DNA of 64,000 bases from an uncultured Thermomicrobiales bacterium (GCA_902806355.1 CADCWI010000092.1:62001-126000), one strand, 5' to 3'. Counted from the stretch's first letter, positions 17,764-28,069 are shown. The notes: a model not told the origin generated them from the letters alone. Numbers and translations: made by a program.

Positions 17764-18379
17764 GATGATCGTCTCGCGTGTCCAGAACTCTCGTTCCCGG
17801 CTGGTGCTGTACTTCCCGGTTCTGGTCGCCGAGCCGGCTGAGCCATTCGATCTGGGCAACAAAGGCCTCCGCATCCGGCAGATCCTTCCGTGTTCCCATC
17901 GGTCGTGTCGCCCGGACGTACCCGCCTTCAGGGGAGTATTCGATCTGGATCCATTCGTCACGTGCTCCCATGCGCGCGAAAAGGTCAGGGGTTCCAAGCA
18001 AAGACAGGCTAGATTCAAGTTCTCCGTTCTCTGATTGGAACTCGTGCGTTCGCGGCGTGCCATCCTTCTTCGGCGCCAGTGACACATATACCCACCCCGT
18101 TCCGCCAGCACTGTCGATGACATCGATCTGAAAGACGCGCACGGGCCCGCCCTCGGCATGCGTCATCCGTCCGGTCACGAGCTTCCGGTCATATCGCCCA
18201 CTGACCTGAGCGTTCTCAAGATCGACGCTGCCCTCGATCGGCTCGGCGAGCGCATCCAGCGCTGCCTGCAGATCAGCCTTCGCTCGCCGGTTGAAATACA
18301 CGGCCAGGTACGCGGTCAGTGCCAGGGAAACGAAGAGCACTGCGCACATCGCGAGACCGGCAGAAACGTAGGGATTCAC
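17756..18379 (-). CDS. Uncharacterised single-pass membrane protein
   Basis: 207 aa. An N-terminal hydrophobic segment (about 6-28: AGLAMCAVLFVSLALTAYL) anchors the protein; the rest is soluble and beta-rich. The GTG at 18379 has AAGGG 6 nt upstream and is preferred over the TTG at 18385. It forms a two-gene unit with the downstream gene (8-nt overlap). No family recognised. Confidence 0.65.
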   Translation of the reverse strand: MNPYVSAGLAMCAVLFVSLALTAYLAVYFNRRAKADLQAALDALAEPIEGSVDLENAQVSGRYDRKLVTGRMTHAEGGPVRVFQIDVIDSAGGTGWVYVSLAPKKDGTPRTHEFQSENGELESSLSLLGTPDLFARMGARDEWIQIEYSPEGGYVRATRPMGTRKDLPDAEAFVAQIEWLSRLGDQNREVQHQPGTRVLDTRDDHHA

Positions 18380-18649
18380 GGACAACCCTTGCTGGACCTT
18401 GATTTCAGTGGCCGTGGCTCCCCTCGGCCGGACGCACGAAATCTAACAGACCGAGCCCGCTCAGGTTTTTGCTGGACTGCCCGGGAATGAAACGAACAGG
18501 GAACGCCTACAATGGTATTCGCTGGCTGCTCATCCTCCCGGACGCAGTCCCCCCTACATGCCTCGCTCGCCGGAAGTACGATCCGGCCCCATCTGACGAC
18601 GCGGCATCGATCCGGCATGGAACCCGGATCGTTCGCCGGAGGAACAATC

Positions 18650-19846
18650 ATGCGCCCCCAATGGCACTTCGGACTTGGACGAGAGCTCGGCTATGCATTC
18701 TGGGCACTGACGTTCTTCGAAGCGGTGTTCGGCGCCTATATCTCGATCTGGCCGCTCTGGATCGAGCGGCTCGGCGCGCCGATCGCGGTTGTCGGTCTTG
18801 TGCTTGGTTCGGCGGGGCTGATCCGGCCGCTGGTGATCGGCCCTGGGTCATGGTTGGTGGATCGGTTCGATACGCGACGACTGCTGTTCATCGCCCGCGC
18901 CATGAGTGTGGCCGGCCTTCTGATCGCCGCGTTCGCCGATGCATGGCCCTTGCTGTTTCTGACTGTTATTACCGGCGCCATCGGCGAGCTGGTGTTTCCG
19001 GCAATCCAGACGTATGTCGCGGACCATGCCGGCGAGAACCCGGTGCGTGCCTTCACCATGGTGATCTCGGTCGGTCCGAGTGTCGCGCTGGTCGTGACAC
19101 CACTTGTCTCCGGTCTGCTGATTTCCATTGCCGGCATTCCGGCTGCCTTCATACTTGCGGCAACGATGACCGTAGCAGGCATGCTCTTCGTCAGCCGGAT
19201 GTCCTTCGCGAGGGTAGAGCACGATGATGATGCCGGGCATTCCGCATCGTATCGAAGAGCTTGGCAGACGCCAGCGATCCGCAAGATCGTGCTTTTCCAC
19301 GGATGCACCATCATCTCGCTGGCCATCGGCTCATCGCTGATTCCGAACTTTCTCGCCGTCGAACGTGAATACGATCCTGCCCTCGTCTCCATTCTGAGCG
19401 CCGCCGCCGCAGTCGGTACGATCGGCTACGGTGTCATTGCCGCGCGCAACAAGCGACTCCGCCGGGCGCCAATCCTGGCGGCAGTCGTTGCCGCGACGTG
19501 CACGGCGGTAGGGTACCTGCTATTCGCCACCCAGTCCCTCGTGGCGGTCGTTGCTGTCGCCTTCCTGCTCCGAGGCGGTCTCTTCTCCGCATGGACCTTC
19601 TACCTGGCGGCTATAGGAAACGCGGCCCCTCGATATCTTCGTCCCCGGGCGTTCGCGATCGTGGAAATCGTCGGTGGCAGCGCGATTTCGTTCGGGCCGA
19701 TCATCGCCGCTCAGTTGTGGCTCATCGATCCGCACGCACCGTTCTTCGTCGCGTCGGCGCTCACCGGTATCACCATACTCTGGGTTCTCCGATCGAACGC
19801 TGAGACCGTACCGACGACGGTATCATCACCGGTCCCAAATGACTGA
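18650..19846 (+). CDS. Major facilitator superfamily transporter
   Basis: 398 aa with about 12 hydrophobic segments. After TM2 the MFS loop motif appears in the form VDRFDTRRLLFIARAM. The drug/metabolite-exporter type of MFS is likely but the substrate cannot be read. GGAGG at 18638-18642 supports the ATG at 18650; the frame opens earlier but without a start signal. Gene stands alone before gcvPB. Confidence 0.85.
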   Translation: MRPQWHFGLGRELGYAFWALTFFEAVFGAYISIWPLWIERLGAPIAVVGLVLGSAGLIRPLVIGPGSWLVDRFDTRRLLFIARAMSVAGLLIAAFADAWPLLFLTVITGAIGELVFPAIQTYVADHAGENPVRAFTMVISVGPSVALVVTPLVSGLLISIAGIPAAFILAATMTVAGMLFVSRMSFARVEHDDDAGHSASYRRAWQTPAIRKIVLFHGCTIISLAIGSSLIPNFLAVEREYDPALVSILSAAAAVGTIGYGVIAARNKRLRRAPILAAVVAATCTAVGYLLFATQSLVAVVAVAFLLRGGLFSAWTFYLAAIGNAAPRYLRPRAFAIVEIVGGSAISFGPIIAAQLWLIDPHAPFFVASALTGITILWVLRSNAETVPTTVSSPVPND

Positions 19847-20043
19847 ATGCCGGGAGGTGATTCTCCATTCAGGACTGGGCAGGACAGGCAGGGAAGGCGG
19901 TCACTATGCCCCCGCGTGATGGGACGGCGACGTGCTACCATCGCTTTGGAATCGGCGTCGCAACGCCCCACATGCCGTGCTCGATCACTCCCACATTCCA
20001 ACCTCATAGAATCACGTCAACTTTCAGGTACGGAGATGGCTCA

Positions 20044-21528
20044 ATGGCGGTAGAACCCTTGATCTTCGAACTCAGCAAGCCCGGCCGGCGGGCCGTCCGC
20101 TTCCCGACGCCGGACGTTCCGGAAACACCCCTCCCCGACGAGATGCGGCGGGATTCGCTGGACTGGCCTGAGGTCAGCGAGATCGATGTGATTCGACACT
20201 TCACGCGGGTGAGCCAGAAGAACCACGCGATCGACATCAACACTTACCCGCTCGGGTCATGCACGATGAAGTACAACCCGAAGATCAACGAAGCCGTGGC
20301 CCGGTATCCAGGCTTTGCCCGGCTGCATCCATACCAGCCAGAGCGCACGGTCCAGGGCGCACTCGAGCTCATGTATGAGCTACAGGTGATGCTGGCCGAG
20401 ATCTCGGGGTTCCACTCGGTCACGCTGCAGCCGGCGGCCGGTGCCCACGGTGAGCTGACGGGGTGCCTGATCATCCGCGCCTACCACCTCGAGCGTGGCG
20501 ACCCCCAGCGCACCAAGATGCTGATCCCCGATTCGGCGCACGGAACGAACCCGGCGACCGCGCGCATGGCCGGGTTCGATGTGGTGACCGTGCCTTCCGA
20601 CACGCGCGGCAACGCGGACCTGGAGAAGCTTCGAGAACTCGTCGGCCCGGATACGGCCGGGTTGATGATCACCAACCCGAACACGCTCGGCCTGTGGGAC
20701 GAGCATGTCCACGAGATCGTCGATGTGGTGCATGAAGCCGGCGGGCTCGTCTACAACGACGGGGCGAACTTCAACGCGATTCTAGGGATCGCCCGGCCCG
20801 GCGACCTCGAGATCGATATCATGCATTACAACCTCCACAAGACATTCTCGACTCCGCACGGCGGCGGCGGTCCGGGATCGGGTCCGGTTGGTGTCACGGA
20901 GCAGCTCGCCAGGTTCCTGCCGGGCCCCCGCGTGCGTCGCGATAACGAAGCGGCCGAGCCGCGCTATGAATGGTTCGAGCCCGAAAACAGCATCGGCCAG
21001 CTTCATTCGTTCCACGGCAACTTCGGTATGCATGTGCGCGCCTATACCTACATCCGCATGCACGGCGCGGCGGGACTCCGGCAGATCAGCGAGGATGCCG
21101 TCCTCAACGCGAATTACCTCCTGGCGAAGCTGCGTGACCGCTTCGATCTCGCCTACGATCGGACCTGCATGCACGAGTTCGTGCTCTCCGGTAACCGGCA
21201 GAAGCGTCAGGGAGCGAGAACGCTCGACATTGCAAAGCGGCTGCTCGATTTCGGCGTGCATCCGCCCACGACCTACTTCCCGCTGATCGTGCCGGAAGCG
21301 CTTATGATCGAGCCGACGGAGACGGAATCAAAAGAGTCGCTCGACTTTTTCGCCGACGCAATGCTGCAGATAGCCGACGAGATCGAGAACGACCTCGAAC
21401 GCGTGACGGCTGCTCCGCACACGACGGAGTACAAGCGTCTCGACGAAGTTGGAGCGAATCGTACCCTGGACGTGCGCTGGATCCCGGAGAAGGTCGCGGA
21501 GCGAGAGCTGGCCGCTGTCGCCGACTGA
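20044..21528 (+). CDS. gcvPB: Glycine dehydrogenase (decarboxylating) subunit 2
   Basis: C-terminal-half subunit of the split P-protein of the glycine cleavage system, which decarboxylates glycine with PLP. The 494 aa product has [45 protein letters not shown], the PLP-lysine motif [16 protein letters not shown], and a C-terminal domain. GGAG at 20032-20035 supports the ATG at 20044. gcvPA, gcvT and gcvH are not next to it, so the partner genes must be elsewhere. No glycine riboswitch was found in the 200 nt upstream. Confidence 0.95.
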   Translation: MAVEPLIFELSKPGRRAVRFPTPDVPETPLPDEMRRDSLDWPEVSEIDVIRHFTRVSQKNHAIDINTYPLGSCTMKYNPKINEAVARYPGFARLHPYQPERTVQGALELMYELQVMLAEISGFHSVTLQPAAGAHGELTGCLIIRAYHLERGDPQRTKMLIPDSAHGTNPATARMAGFDVVTVPSDTRGNADLEKLRELVGPDTAGLMITNPNTLGLWDEHVHEIVDVVHEAGGLVYNDGANFNAILGIARPGDLEIDIMHYNLHKTFSTPHGGGGPGSGPVGVTEQLARFLPGPRVRRDNEAAEPRYEWFEPENSIGQLHSFHGNFGMHVRAYTYIRMHGAAGLRQISEDAVLNANYLLAKLRDRFDLAYDRTCMHEFVLSGNRQKRQGARTLDIAKRLLDFGVHPPTTYFPLIVPEALMIEPTETESKESLDFFADAMLQIADEIENDLERVTAAPHTTEYKRLDEVGANRTLDVRWIPEKVAERELAAVAD

Positions 21529-21601
21529 CATTGCGTGATGACCTCGACCACCGTGTTCTGAGGTCCCCGAGCACGTCATTCGAGTCATCCCGAATGTACT
21601 G

Positions 21602-21641
21602 AAAGAGCGATATCCACGGTCGACCGTGGATATCGCTCTTT
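21602..21641. terminator. Strong hairpin terminator after gcvPB
   Basis: A perfect 40-bp palindrome: AAAGAGCGATATCCACGG, loop TCGA, then the exact complement, followed on + by TTTTCTTT. It lies 73 nt after the gcvPB stop and can terminate transcription in either direction. Confidence 0.88.
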
Positions 21642-22049
21642 TCTTTCGTCACTGGCAAGCACCCCGGTTGCCCTACCGTTCGGTCTGCCAGCTACAACAA
21701 CATGCGCGTGAGCATCCTCGAACACGTCCGGCCCTGTGACCTTGCCGGTACTAGCCATGACGTGTCCACGCAACGCCGTCCTTCCTGCCAACCTTGCACG
21801 GTACCGACACCAGCAACAGACTCGTCGCCGTCCGGATGTGCAGGGTGCGAGTCATGGCCAGTGAGCGGATGAATGATTTCGAGCGCAGAACTCCCAAGGG
21901 AGATCGGGCGCAGCTCGGTGCTCCAATCTATAGAGCTTTGCGACTCGGGTCGTACATCATGCCAATTCCCAGGCAAGGGATCCGTTGGACTGGCTAATGA
22001 CGCTGAGAACCCAAGGTGTGCATGTCTCCCTCTCCCGGGAGGTCCACCC
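21642..22049. other. Intergenic region without visible gene
   Basis: About 400 nt between the terminator and the 3' end of the GH38-like gene. Frames here are open only briefly and resemble nothing known to me. Confidence 0.4.
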
Positions 22050-24698
22050 TCACGTTTGCCGAAGTTGCATTCGCAGCGTAGCCAGCGCGCGGGGGCCCAT
22101 CGGGATGGCCACCGCACCGTCCTCTACAGTCAGGTCCGCCGGTGAGGCTCCAAGAATGTCGCAGCTGGCGGCATTCTCCAACCGCAAGGCAGAGGACCCC
22201 ACAGTTGCGGTAGTGTGTTCATCCGATGCGTTCAGGAGCCGGAGAAAGACCGCATCACCTTCGGACCAGATGTGAAGCGTGAGCACGGGGGCTTCGGGGA
22301 GTGCCAAGAGGGACCCGGTGGGCGGCAACGGCGTTCCCTCAACTGGCGGCTCGAACAAGTGATGAACGAGCGTCGGTGAAGCGGCGTCCAAACCGACGCG
22401 ATGGGCTGCGGCCTCGTTGAATCCACCGGCATGTGGCAGAAGGCGATACCGCGCTCCAACCATTCCTGGCTGGTGGGCTCGGAAGTTGGTCTCCCAATAG
22501 TTGTTCGTCACCCAACCAAGCAACATCGCTCTCGGCAGATCGATCGTTTCCAGATCAGCACCGAAGGTGAAGTCACCGAGTTGAACCAACGGCGCATCCG
22601 GGCAGGCTACCGTGACCCCGAAATCGCTGTTCGAGAGATCGACCCAGCCCTGCACCGTGTAGAAGTCCCGACACGATCGGGGCAGTTGATCGAGATCCGC
22701 TCGCATGGCTTGGCCTCCAAGATCGAGACGGGCGACTGCACCAGGCACTGCCAGGGGAAATGCGATGTACGTCGCCTCCGGTGCTGATTCGAGCCCCATT
22801 TCCCAAATTGAAGTGCACTCGATCCAGTCGGCAAACGCGGGAAGATAGGTGCGCTGGTGCAGCTCCGATCCGTTCGGAAGCTCGAGCCGCTGCAACACGT
22901 CAACGCCATCTGCCCTGTGCTCCACCCGGTGCGCGAGCAGCCGTACCGGTCCCTGCCGCTGTGCGGGCCATCCGGGTCGCCATCCCCGTTTCAATCCGAG
23001 CCGCCGTTCCACCGGAGCCCACATCGCTCGTCGTGGATTCTCCTCCTCCGTAGCCTCCGGAACTGGGCGTTCATGCACCCATCCTCCGAGCGGCCAGCCC
23101 GCCCCCGGATCCACGAGTTCCCGGTCCAACGCCTTGCAGTACCAGCCCGAGATTCCTCCGGACTCCCGATCGAATGTGATGCGGTGATCGGACGTTTCGA
23201 CGATCGCGTCGTCAGAGACATCCGCTGTCGGAGGAGCGGTCGTTCCCCGTCTGATTACGGTGTAGCCGAAGGCAGGCACTGTCACGGGCACCATATTGGT
23301 GCGAGCAGCGTCGATCTGGTCATTTCCGAACGCGACGGCCCGGACCGCCGGCATCCTGTCCATCGAATGCCGGGCAGCCGTTGAATCATCCGGCCTGCCT
23401 CTCATTTCCTGTTCAACATGCTCGCCAACCGGAACTGTCACGGTCCGGGGAAACGGCAAGGCATTGAAAACAAGCAGTGCATCGTCGGGCGATCGCTCGA
23501 CGCGCCGCGCCACCTCTGCCACAGCGTCCCGGGCGAGCAAGGTGGAGAGACTTCGCGCCGTATAAGCGTAGTTGGCCTTGTGGTTCCACTGACTGACCGT
23601 GTCCTCATCGTGTGGTCGCCGGACGCTGTTGTCTGCACCCCAGGTGTGCTCATCGAAAAGGTGCAGCGCGTCCCATGCACGGGCACGGGTTCCGGACGCC
23701 GCCTGCCTCGCGGGCTCCGCGTCACCGCACAACGTGTCCAGCGCGATCGCGGCCGCATCAGCGGCGCGAAGACGATGCCGGCTGGCCCTGTTGATCGTCA
23801 CCTCTCGGGCGCTGGAACCGCAACCGAAGTTCCAGTAATCCGTCCAGTCACCCCGGTAGACGGGAAGGCGATCGGCATGCGGTTCGACCGCTGACCACCA
23901 GTCACTCGGAAGCGCAACCCGGAGTCGCGGAGTGCCCACCTGGTCGTTCCACTCCCGTACAAACGAAGAAAGTGTCGGGCAGGCCGGCCCATTGTCGCCG
24001 AAAGCATCGTAGATCTGAAGCATGAGAACCGGCAGATCATACTGGCGTTCGCGCAGCCAGGAGTCGATCCGCGGCCACCAGGTGTCGCGAAAGTCTTCGA
24101 TTCGCTCGCCGATTCCCGCCTCCCGCGCGAAGGCATAATCCCATCCATTCCAGGCTAGGATCGACCGGCCACTTGGCCCTTCCCAATGAAAGGCATTGGG
24201 CCAGGCGAGCGGGGAGCCACCAAAGTGGATATTGGTCGCCATCGAGAATCCGGAAATTCCCGCGTCGATCAAGACATCCACCAAGGGCCAGTTCTGGCCA
24301 TTGACGTCACTGTTCACCGCGTGGCGAATGGGAATCCCGAGCGACTCCCGGAGATATCGCACCGGAGCCAGAGTCTCGATGACCTGGCTCGTATCGGCGA
24401 GAGGCGTCATGTTCAGATACATGCCCGTGACCTCGATCCGACCAGCGTGGACCAGTTCGACGAACCGGTCTACCCGCGGCTCAGGCGCTGACTCCAGCCA
24501 GTGCATGAGCATCGCGGTCGTCTCCACGGTCCACCGGAACGCATCGTCGGACTCGCTGTCCGCATCGCGCTCGCACTGATCGAGCGCGGTATCGATGAAG
24601 CGACGATGAAGGTCCCAGACAATCGGTTGGTCATGCGTGTATCCGATGTCGGTATGGCTGTGGTGGATCAGGTAGATGGTCTCAATCCCGGAGTACAT
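22050..24698 (-). CDS. Glycoside hydrolase family 38-like protein
   Basis: 882 aa. The N-terminal part matches the GH38 (alpha-mannosidase-type) fold: HHSHTDIGYTHD near residue 13 with the His-x-Asp metal ligands, NSDVNGQNWPLVD where the nucleophile Asp is expected, and LQIYDAFGDNG. A long beta-rich C-terminal region follows, as in that family. The product is expected to hydrolyse alpha-mannosidic or related bonds, but the substrate is uncertain. AAGGGG 6 nt upstream supports the ATG at 24698. No signal peptide, so cytoplasmic. No transporter or regulator for a glycan is adjacent. Confidence 0.75.
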   Translation of the reverse strand: MYSGIETIYLIHHSHTDIGYTHDQPIVWDLHRRFIDTALDQCERDADSESDDAFRWTVETTAMLMHWLESAPEPRVDRFVELVHAGRIEVTGMYLNMTPLADTSQVIETLAPVRYLRESLGIPIRHAVNSDVNGQNWPLVDVLIDAGISGFSMATNIHFGGSPLAWPNAFHWEGPSGRSILAWNGWDYAFAREAGIGERIEDFRDTWWPRIDSWLRERQYDLPVLMLQIYDAFGDNGPACPTLSSFVREWNDQVGTPRLRVALPSDWWSAVEPHADRLPVYRGDWTDYWNFGCGSSAREVTINRASRHRLRAADAAAIALDTLCGDAEPARQAASGTRARAWDALHLFDEHTWGADNSVRRPHDEDTVSQWNHKANYAYTARSLSTLLARDAVAEVARRVERSPDDALLVFNALPFPRTVTVPVGEHVEQEMRGRPDDSTAARHSMDRMPAVRAVAFGNDQIDAARTNMVPVTVPAFGYTVIRRGTTAPPTADVSDDAIVETSDHRITFDRESGGISGWYCKALDRELVDPGAGWPLGGWVHERPVPEATEEENPRRAMWAPVERRLGLKRGWRPGWPAQRQGPVRLLAHRVEHRADGVDVLQRLELPNGSELHQRTYLPAFADWIECTSIWEMGLESAPEATYIAFPLAVPGAVARLDLGGQAMRADLDQLPRSCRDFYTVQGWVDLSNSDFGVTVACPDAPLVQLGDFTFGADLETIDLPRAMLLGWVTNNYWETNFRAHQPGMVGARYRLLPHAGGFNEAAAHRVGLDAASPTLVHHLFEPPVEGTPLPPTGSLLALPEAPVLTLHIWSEGDAVFLRLLNASDEHTTATVGSSALRLENAASCDILGASPADLTVEDGAVAIPMGPRALATLRMQLRQT

Positions 24699-25068
24699 GC
24701 ATGACCCCTTCTCGCTGTCCAAGGATGACCGTCATTCACAGCGGAACGTTGGGCTGATTCCTCCGCCGCCGAAGGCGAAGTCATCGGGCGACAGCGGCTC
24801 ATCGATCGCCTCACGATCGCCCGTAGTGAATTGCGGCAGCTGCGTCGCGCAAAGCGCATCCGACGCTGCCAGAACCTGACGTCACGCGTAGAAGGCCGGA
24901 GTAGCCCTTTCCTCGACAGGCAATTACGTAGGGATCGGGCGGGTGCGGTCGGTCGTATTGCTCGGAATGACAACGATACGGGAACACCGTTCGAGGTCAG
25001 GACAGTCGATACGCCAGTAAGATGTCCGATCCCACCTCGCTTCTACTTTCTTATGACGACGTTCACGG
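24699..25068. other. Intergenic region without visible gene
   Basis: 370 nt between the leuS 3' end and the GH38-like gene. No gene or clear terminator hairpin seen; it presumably carries the GH38 gene promoter on the minus strand. Confidence 0.4.
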
Positions 25069-27585
25069 TTACTTGGCGACGAAGTTGACCATTCGACCCG
25101 GCACGAACACCTCGCGGACGACCGTTTTCCCTTCCAGGTGCTCAGCGACCCGCTGGCTCGCCTTTGCCATCGTCAGCACCTCGGATTCGGTGGCGTCGGC
25201 GTCGACAGTCAGCTTGTCACGAACCTTGCCGTTGACCTGCACCGGAATCTCGACCGTCCGCACCGCCGCCAGTGACGCAATCCAGACAGGCCAGCTCTGC
25301 TGGTGCACCGAGTAAGGCTTCCCGAGGCGACTCCACATCTCCTCCGCCGCGTATGGCGTGCTCGGGGCCATCAGCAGCGTCAGCGTTTCCATCGCTTCTC
25401 GCCATGCCGGCGTCCGGGTCAGCAGTCCGTCCTTCTGCTTCATGAGCTCGTTCGTGAACTCAATCAGGGCAGCGATCATCGTGTTGAACTGAAAACCGTC
25501 CAGATCATCCGTCACCCGCTTGATGGTGCGATGCGTTAGCGAACGCAGCCCATCAACGCCCTCGACCTTCTCGTCGTCAGCCGGGACAGAGGTTCCTGTT
25601 TCGGAGACCAGCTGGAAAGCCCGCCGAATGAACCGCTGCATTCCCGTGATTCCGCGATCGTTCCACGGCCCGCCCTGCTCCCACGGTCCCAGGAACATCA
25701 GGTGCAGCCGCAAGGCATCCGCGCCGTACTCCTCAACCAGTTCATCAGGGCCGATCTGCGTGCCGCGGCTCTTGCTCATCTTCGTGCCTTCGATCGACAG
25801 AATCATCCCCTGATTCCTGAGACGCGTGAACGGCTCACTGTGATCGACCAGCCCGATATCCCGCAGGACCCGGGTGAAGAAGCGCGCATACAGGAGGTGC
25901 AGGATAGCGTGCTCGATGCCGCCGCAATACAGGTCGACGGGGGTCCACTGCTTTACCCGCTCGACATCGAAGGGCGCGCCTGCTTCTTCTGGGCTGGTGT
26001 AGCGATACCAGTACCAGGACGAATCGACGAACGTATCCATCGTGTCCGTTTCCCGGCGCGCGTCACCGCCACAGGTTGGGCAGGTCGTGTGCAGAAACGC
26101 CTCATGGCTGACGAGCGGGCTCTGGCCGGTTGGAGCGAACTCGGCATCCAGCGGGAGCGTCACCGGCAGCTGGTCCTCGGGTACCGGTACGATCCCGCAA
26201 GAATCGCAGTAGACGATCGGAATCGGCGTTCCCCAATACCGTTGCCGAGAGATCAGCCAGTCGCGCAGGCGGTAGCTAACTTCCGCCGAGCCTTTTCCCT
26301 GCTCGTCCAGCCACGAGATTACCGTTGAGACACTCTCCGGTACGGGCGTCCCATCGAATGGACCGGAATTGACCATCTTGCCGGGGCCGACGTACGCATG
26401 GGACATGGTTGCCGGATCGAGAGCGACATCGCCCTCCGGCTGTATGACTACCCGGATCGGCAGGTCGAACGCCCGCGCGAAGGCGAAGTCCCGCTCGTCA
26501 TGAGCCGGTACCGCCATGATCGCGCCTGTGCCGTAGCCCATCAGGACGTAATCGGCGATCCAGATCGGGATTCGCTCGTCATTGACCGGGTTGACGGCAT
26601 AGGCTCCGGTGAACACGCCTGTCTTCGGATGCGCTTCGTCCGTCGACTGCCGCTCGATTTCCGTCTCTCTTCTCGTCCGGTCGATGTACGCCTCGACAGC
26701 GTCCCGCTGCTCGTTCGTGGTTATCTGCGACACGAGCGGATGTTCCGGCGCCATCACCATGAACGTCGCGCCGAAGACGGTGTCCGGTCGCGTCGTGAAG
26801 ACCTCCAGCGCCTCGCCGGTGTCGAGCGAGAACCGCAGACGCGCACCTTCGGAGCGCCCGATCCAGTTGCGCTGCATCACCTTGACACGGCTTGGCCAGT
26901 CGAGATCATCCAGGCCGGTCAGCAGTTGTTCGGCGTATTCGGTGATCCGAAAATACCACTGCTCAAGATCACGTTTGTAGACTTCCGCTCCACAACGCTC
27001 GCAGATGTTGCCTTCGAGCACCTGTTCGTTGGCCAGCACTGTCTGATCGTTCGGGCACCACCAGACCGGTCCCGCCGCCCGATATGCCAGGCCCCGTTTC
27101 AACATCTGCAGGAAGATCCACTGGTTCCAGTGGTAGAACTCCGGCATGCAGCTCGCGATCTCCCGGGACCAGTCGATCATCGTGCCCATCACGTCGTACT
27201 GGCGGCGCATCTGCCGGATGTTGTCGAGTGTCCACGTCGCCGGGTGGATGTTGTTCCGGATCGCAGCGTTTTCCGCTGGCAGACCGAACGCGTCGAACCC
27301 CATCGGGAAAAGGACGTTATGTCCACGCATGCGTTGTAGCCGGGCGAAGGTGTCCGGAATCGCGAACGCGTACCAGTGACCGACGTGAAGGATCCCTGAC
27401 GGGTACGGGTACATCGTCAGCGAGAACCACTTCGGCTCCGGCCGATCATCTTCGACCCTGTACAGATCGGATTCCTGCCACGCCGCGCGCCATTTCGGCT
27501 CAACCACTGTTGAGTCATAGACGTGTGCGTCATCGAAGCCCGCGCTCGATGGATGTTGCGAAGTCGTAGTGGCTGTCGACGCCAT
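25069..27585 (-). CDS. leuS: Leucyl-tRNA synthetase
   Basis: Class I synthetase charging tRNA-Leu. The 838 aa product has the HIGH-type motif YPSGILHVGHWYAF, the CP1 editing domain (FTTRPDTVFGATF, YGTGAIMAVPAHDERD), the CRWYWGTP-like RQRYWGTPIPI segment, KMSKS (EGTKMSKSRG) and a C-terminal domain with VQVNGKVRDKL. A CxxC pair (ICERCGAE) replaces the usual CWRS segment. Regulation is by the T-box leader upstream (27640-28063): uncharged tRNA-Leu should favour antitermination. Confidence 0.97.
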   Translation of the reverse strand: MASTATTTSQHPSSAGFDDAHVYDSTVVEPKWRAAWQESDLYRVEDDRPEPKWFSLTMYPYPSGILHVGHWYAFAIPDTFARLQRMRGHNVLFPMGFDAFGLPAENAAIRNNIHPATWTLDNIRQMRRQYDVMGTMIDWSREIASCMPEFYHWNQWIFLQMLKRGLAYRAAGPVWWCPNDQTVLANEQVLEGNICERCGAEVYKRDLEQWYFRITEYAEQLLTGLDDLDWPSRVKVMQRNWIGRSEGARLRFSLDTGEALEVFTTRPDTVFGATFMVMAPEHPLVSQITTNEQRDAVEAYIDRTRRETEIERQSTDEAHPKTGVFTGAYAVNPVNDERIPIWIADYVLMGYGTGAIMAVPAHDERDFAFARAFDLPIRVVIQPEGDVALDPATMSHAYVGPGKMVNSGPFDGTPVPESVSTVISWLDEQGKGSAEVSYRLRDWLISRQRYWGTPIPIVYCDSCGIVPVPEDQLPVTLPLDAEFAPTGQSPLVSHEAFLHTTCPTCGGDARRETDTMDTFVDSSWYWYRYTSPEEAGAPFDVERVKQWTPVDLYCGGIEHAILHLLYARFFTRVLRDIGLVDHSEPFTRLRNQGMILSIEGTKMSKSRGTQIGPDELVEEYGADALRLHLMFLGPWEQGGPWNDRGITGMQRFIRRAFQLVSETGTSVPADDEKVEGVDGLRSLTHRTIKRVTDDLDGFQFNTMIAALIEFTNELMKQKDGLLTRTPAWREAMETLTLLMAPSTPYAAEEMWSRLGKPYSVHQQSWPVWIASLAAVRTVEIPVQVNGKVRDKLTVDADATESEVLTMAKASQRVAEHLEGKTVVREVFVPGRMVNFVAK

Positions 27586-27641
27586 GGAGTTCCCTGTCTT
27601 CCTTGCCGGGTCAACCGCAAGACCCGCAGTGCGTTAAATGC

Positions 27642-27683
27642 AAAAACACCTCCGTCCCGGTCAGGGACGAAGGCGTTCGTGAC
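27642..27683 (-). terminator. T-box attenuator terminator of leuS
   Basis: On the minus strand a 13-bp stem (ACGCCTTCGTCCC with GGGACGGAGGTGT, loop TGACC) is followed by TTTTT. Its 5' arm competes with the antiterminator formed with the T-box sequence at 27692-27706. Confidence 0.9.
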
Positions 27684-27745
27684 GATCGCTTCCGCGGTAC
27701 CACCCTGGTTGATCAACGCGACGGCCGCTTCGACACGTTCCTGAG

Positions 27746-27818
27746 TGGAGCTGAGGGGGCTCGAACCCCTGACCTCAACACTGCCAGTGTTGCGCTCTCC
27801 CAGCTGAGCTACAGCCCC
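27746..27818 (-). tRNA. tRNA-Ala (anticodon GGC)
   Basis: 73 nt that fold as a full cloverleaf: acceptor GGGGCTG/CAGCTCC with one G-T pair, D-arm TAGCTCAGCTGGGAGAGC, anticodon stem CAACA/TGTTG with loop CTGGCAG (anticodon GGC), variable AGGTC, T-arm AGGGG-TTCGAGC-CCCCT, discriminator A. CCA is not encoded. It lies inside the leuS T-box leader, between Stem I/II and the antiterminator, on the same strand. Confidence 0.95.
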
Positions 27819-28069
27819 AGGAGCGTCGGTGTCGGACAACGACCGAGCGGTGATCCGCTCAGAACCCGATAACGGAGGCACCCGTCTTCAGCTCGCGTAT
27901 GCTCACCGGAGAGGCTCACGGGCGAGTTCGACTCGTGACTGGCATCTTCCACCGCCCGATGCCTCGCTGAACTTGAGTCTACTACTCCCGATCGACGCCT
28001 GACCATCCTGTGCGATGGTCTCTTGCCGTTGCGAGATCCCGGCTTTGCGGGACCTCTCACGACGCCCAG

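Larger units (their letters stand above)
27640..28063 (-). promoter_or_regulatory. T-box riboswitch leader of leuS, with tRNA-Ala inside
   Basis: Reading the minus strand 5' to 3': hairpin 28020-28001; Stem I with AGTA (27986-27983), AG bulge CAGCGA (27969-27964), distal loop GGGCGGTGGAA (27957-27947) capped by GGCATC/GATGCC; GAA then specifier CTC (27926-27924) six nt before GAGCC, as in B. subtilis glyQS; Stem II element CCGTTA (27875-27870). Then tRNA-Ala (27818-27746). Then the T-box AGGGTGGTACCGCGG (27706-27692) and a terminator. The CTC (Leu) codon fits leuS. The promoter-to-T-box distance is enlarged by the tRNA. Confidence 0.9.

Noticed and set aside
19847..20043. Glycine riboswitch upstream of gcvPB
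   Set aside because: No glycine aptamer core sequences are recognisable in this 197-nt gap.
26398..27339. 313-aa plus-strand ORF opposite leuS
   Set aside because: Shadow of leuS with Arg/Asp-rich composition and no motif.
27921..27923. GCC (Ala) as the primary T-box specifier
   Set aside because: Spacing to GAGCC and the leuS gene downstream favour CUC; kept only as a possible second codon.
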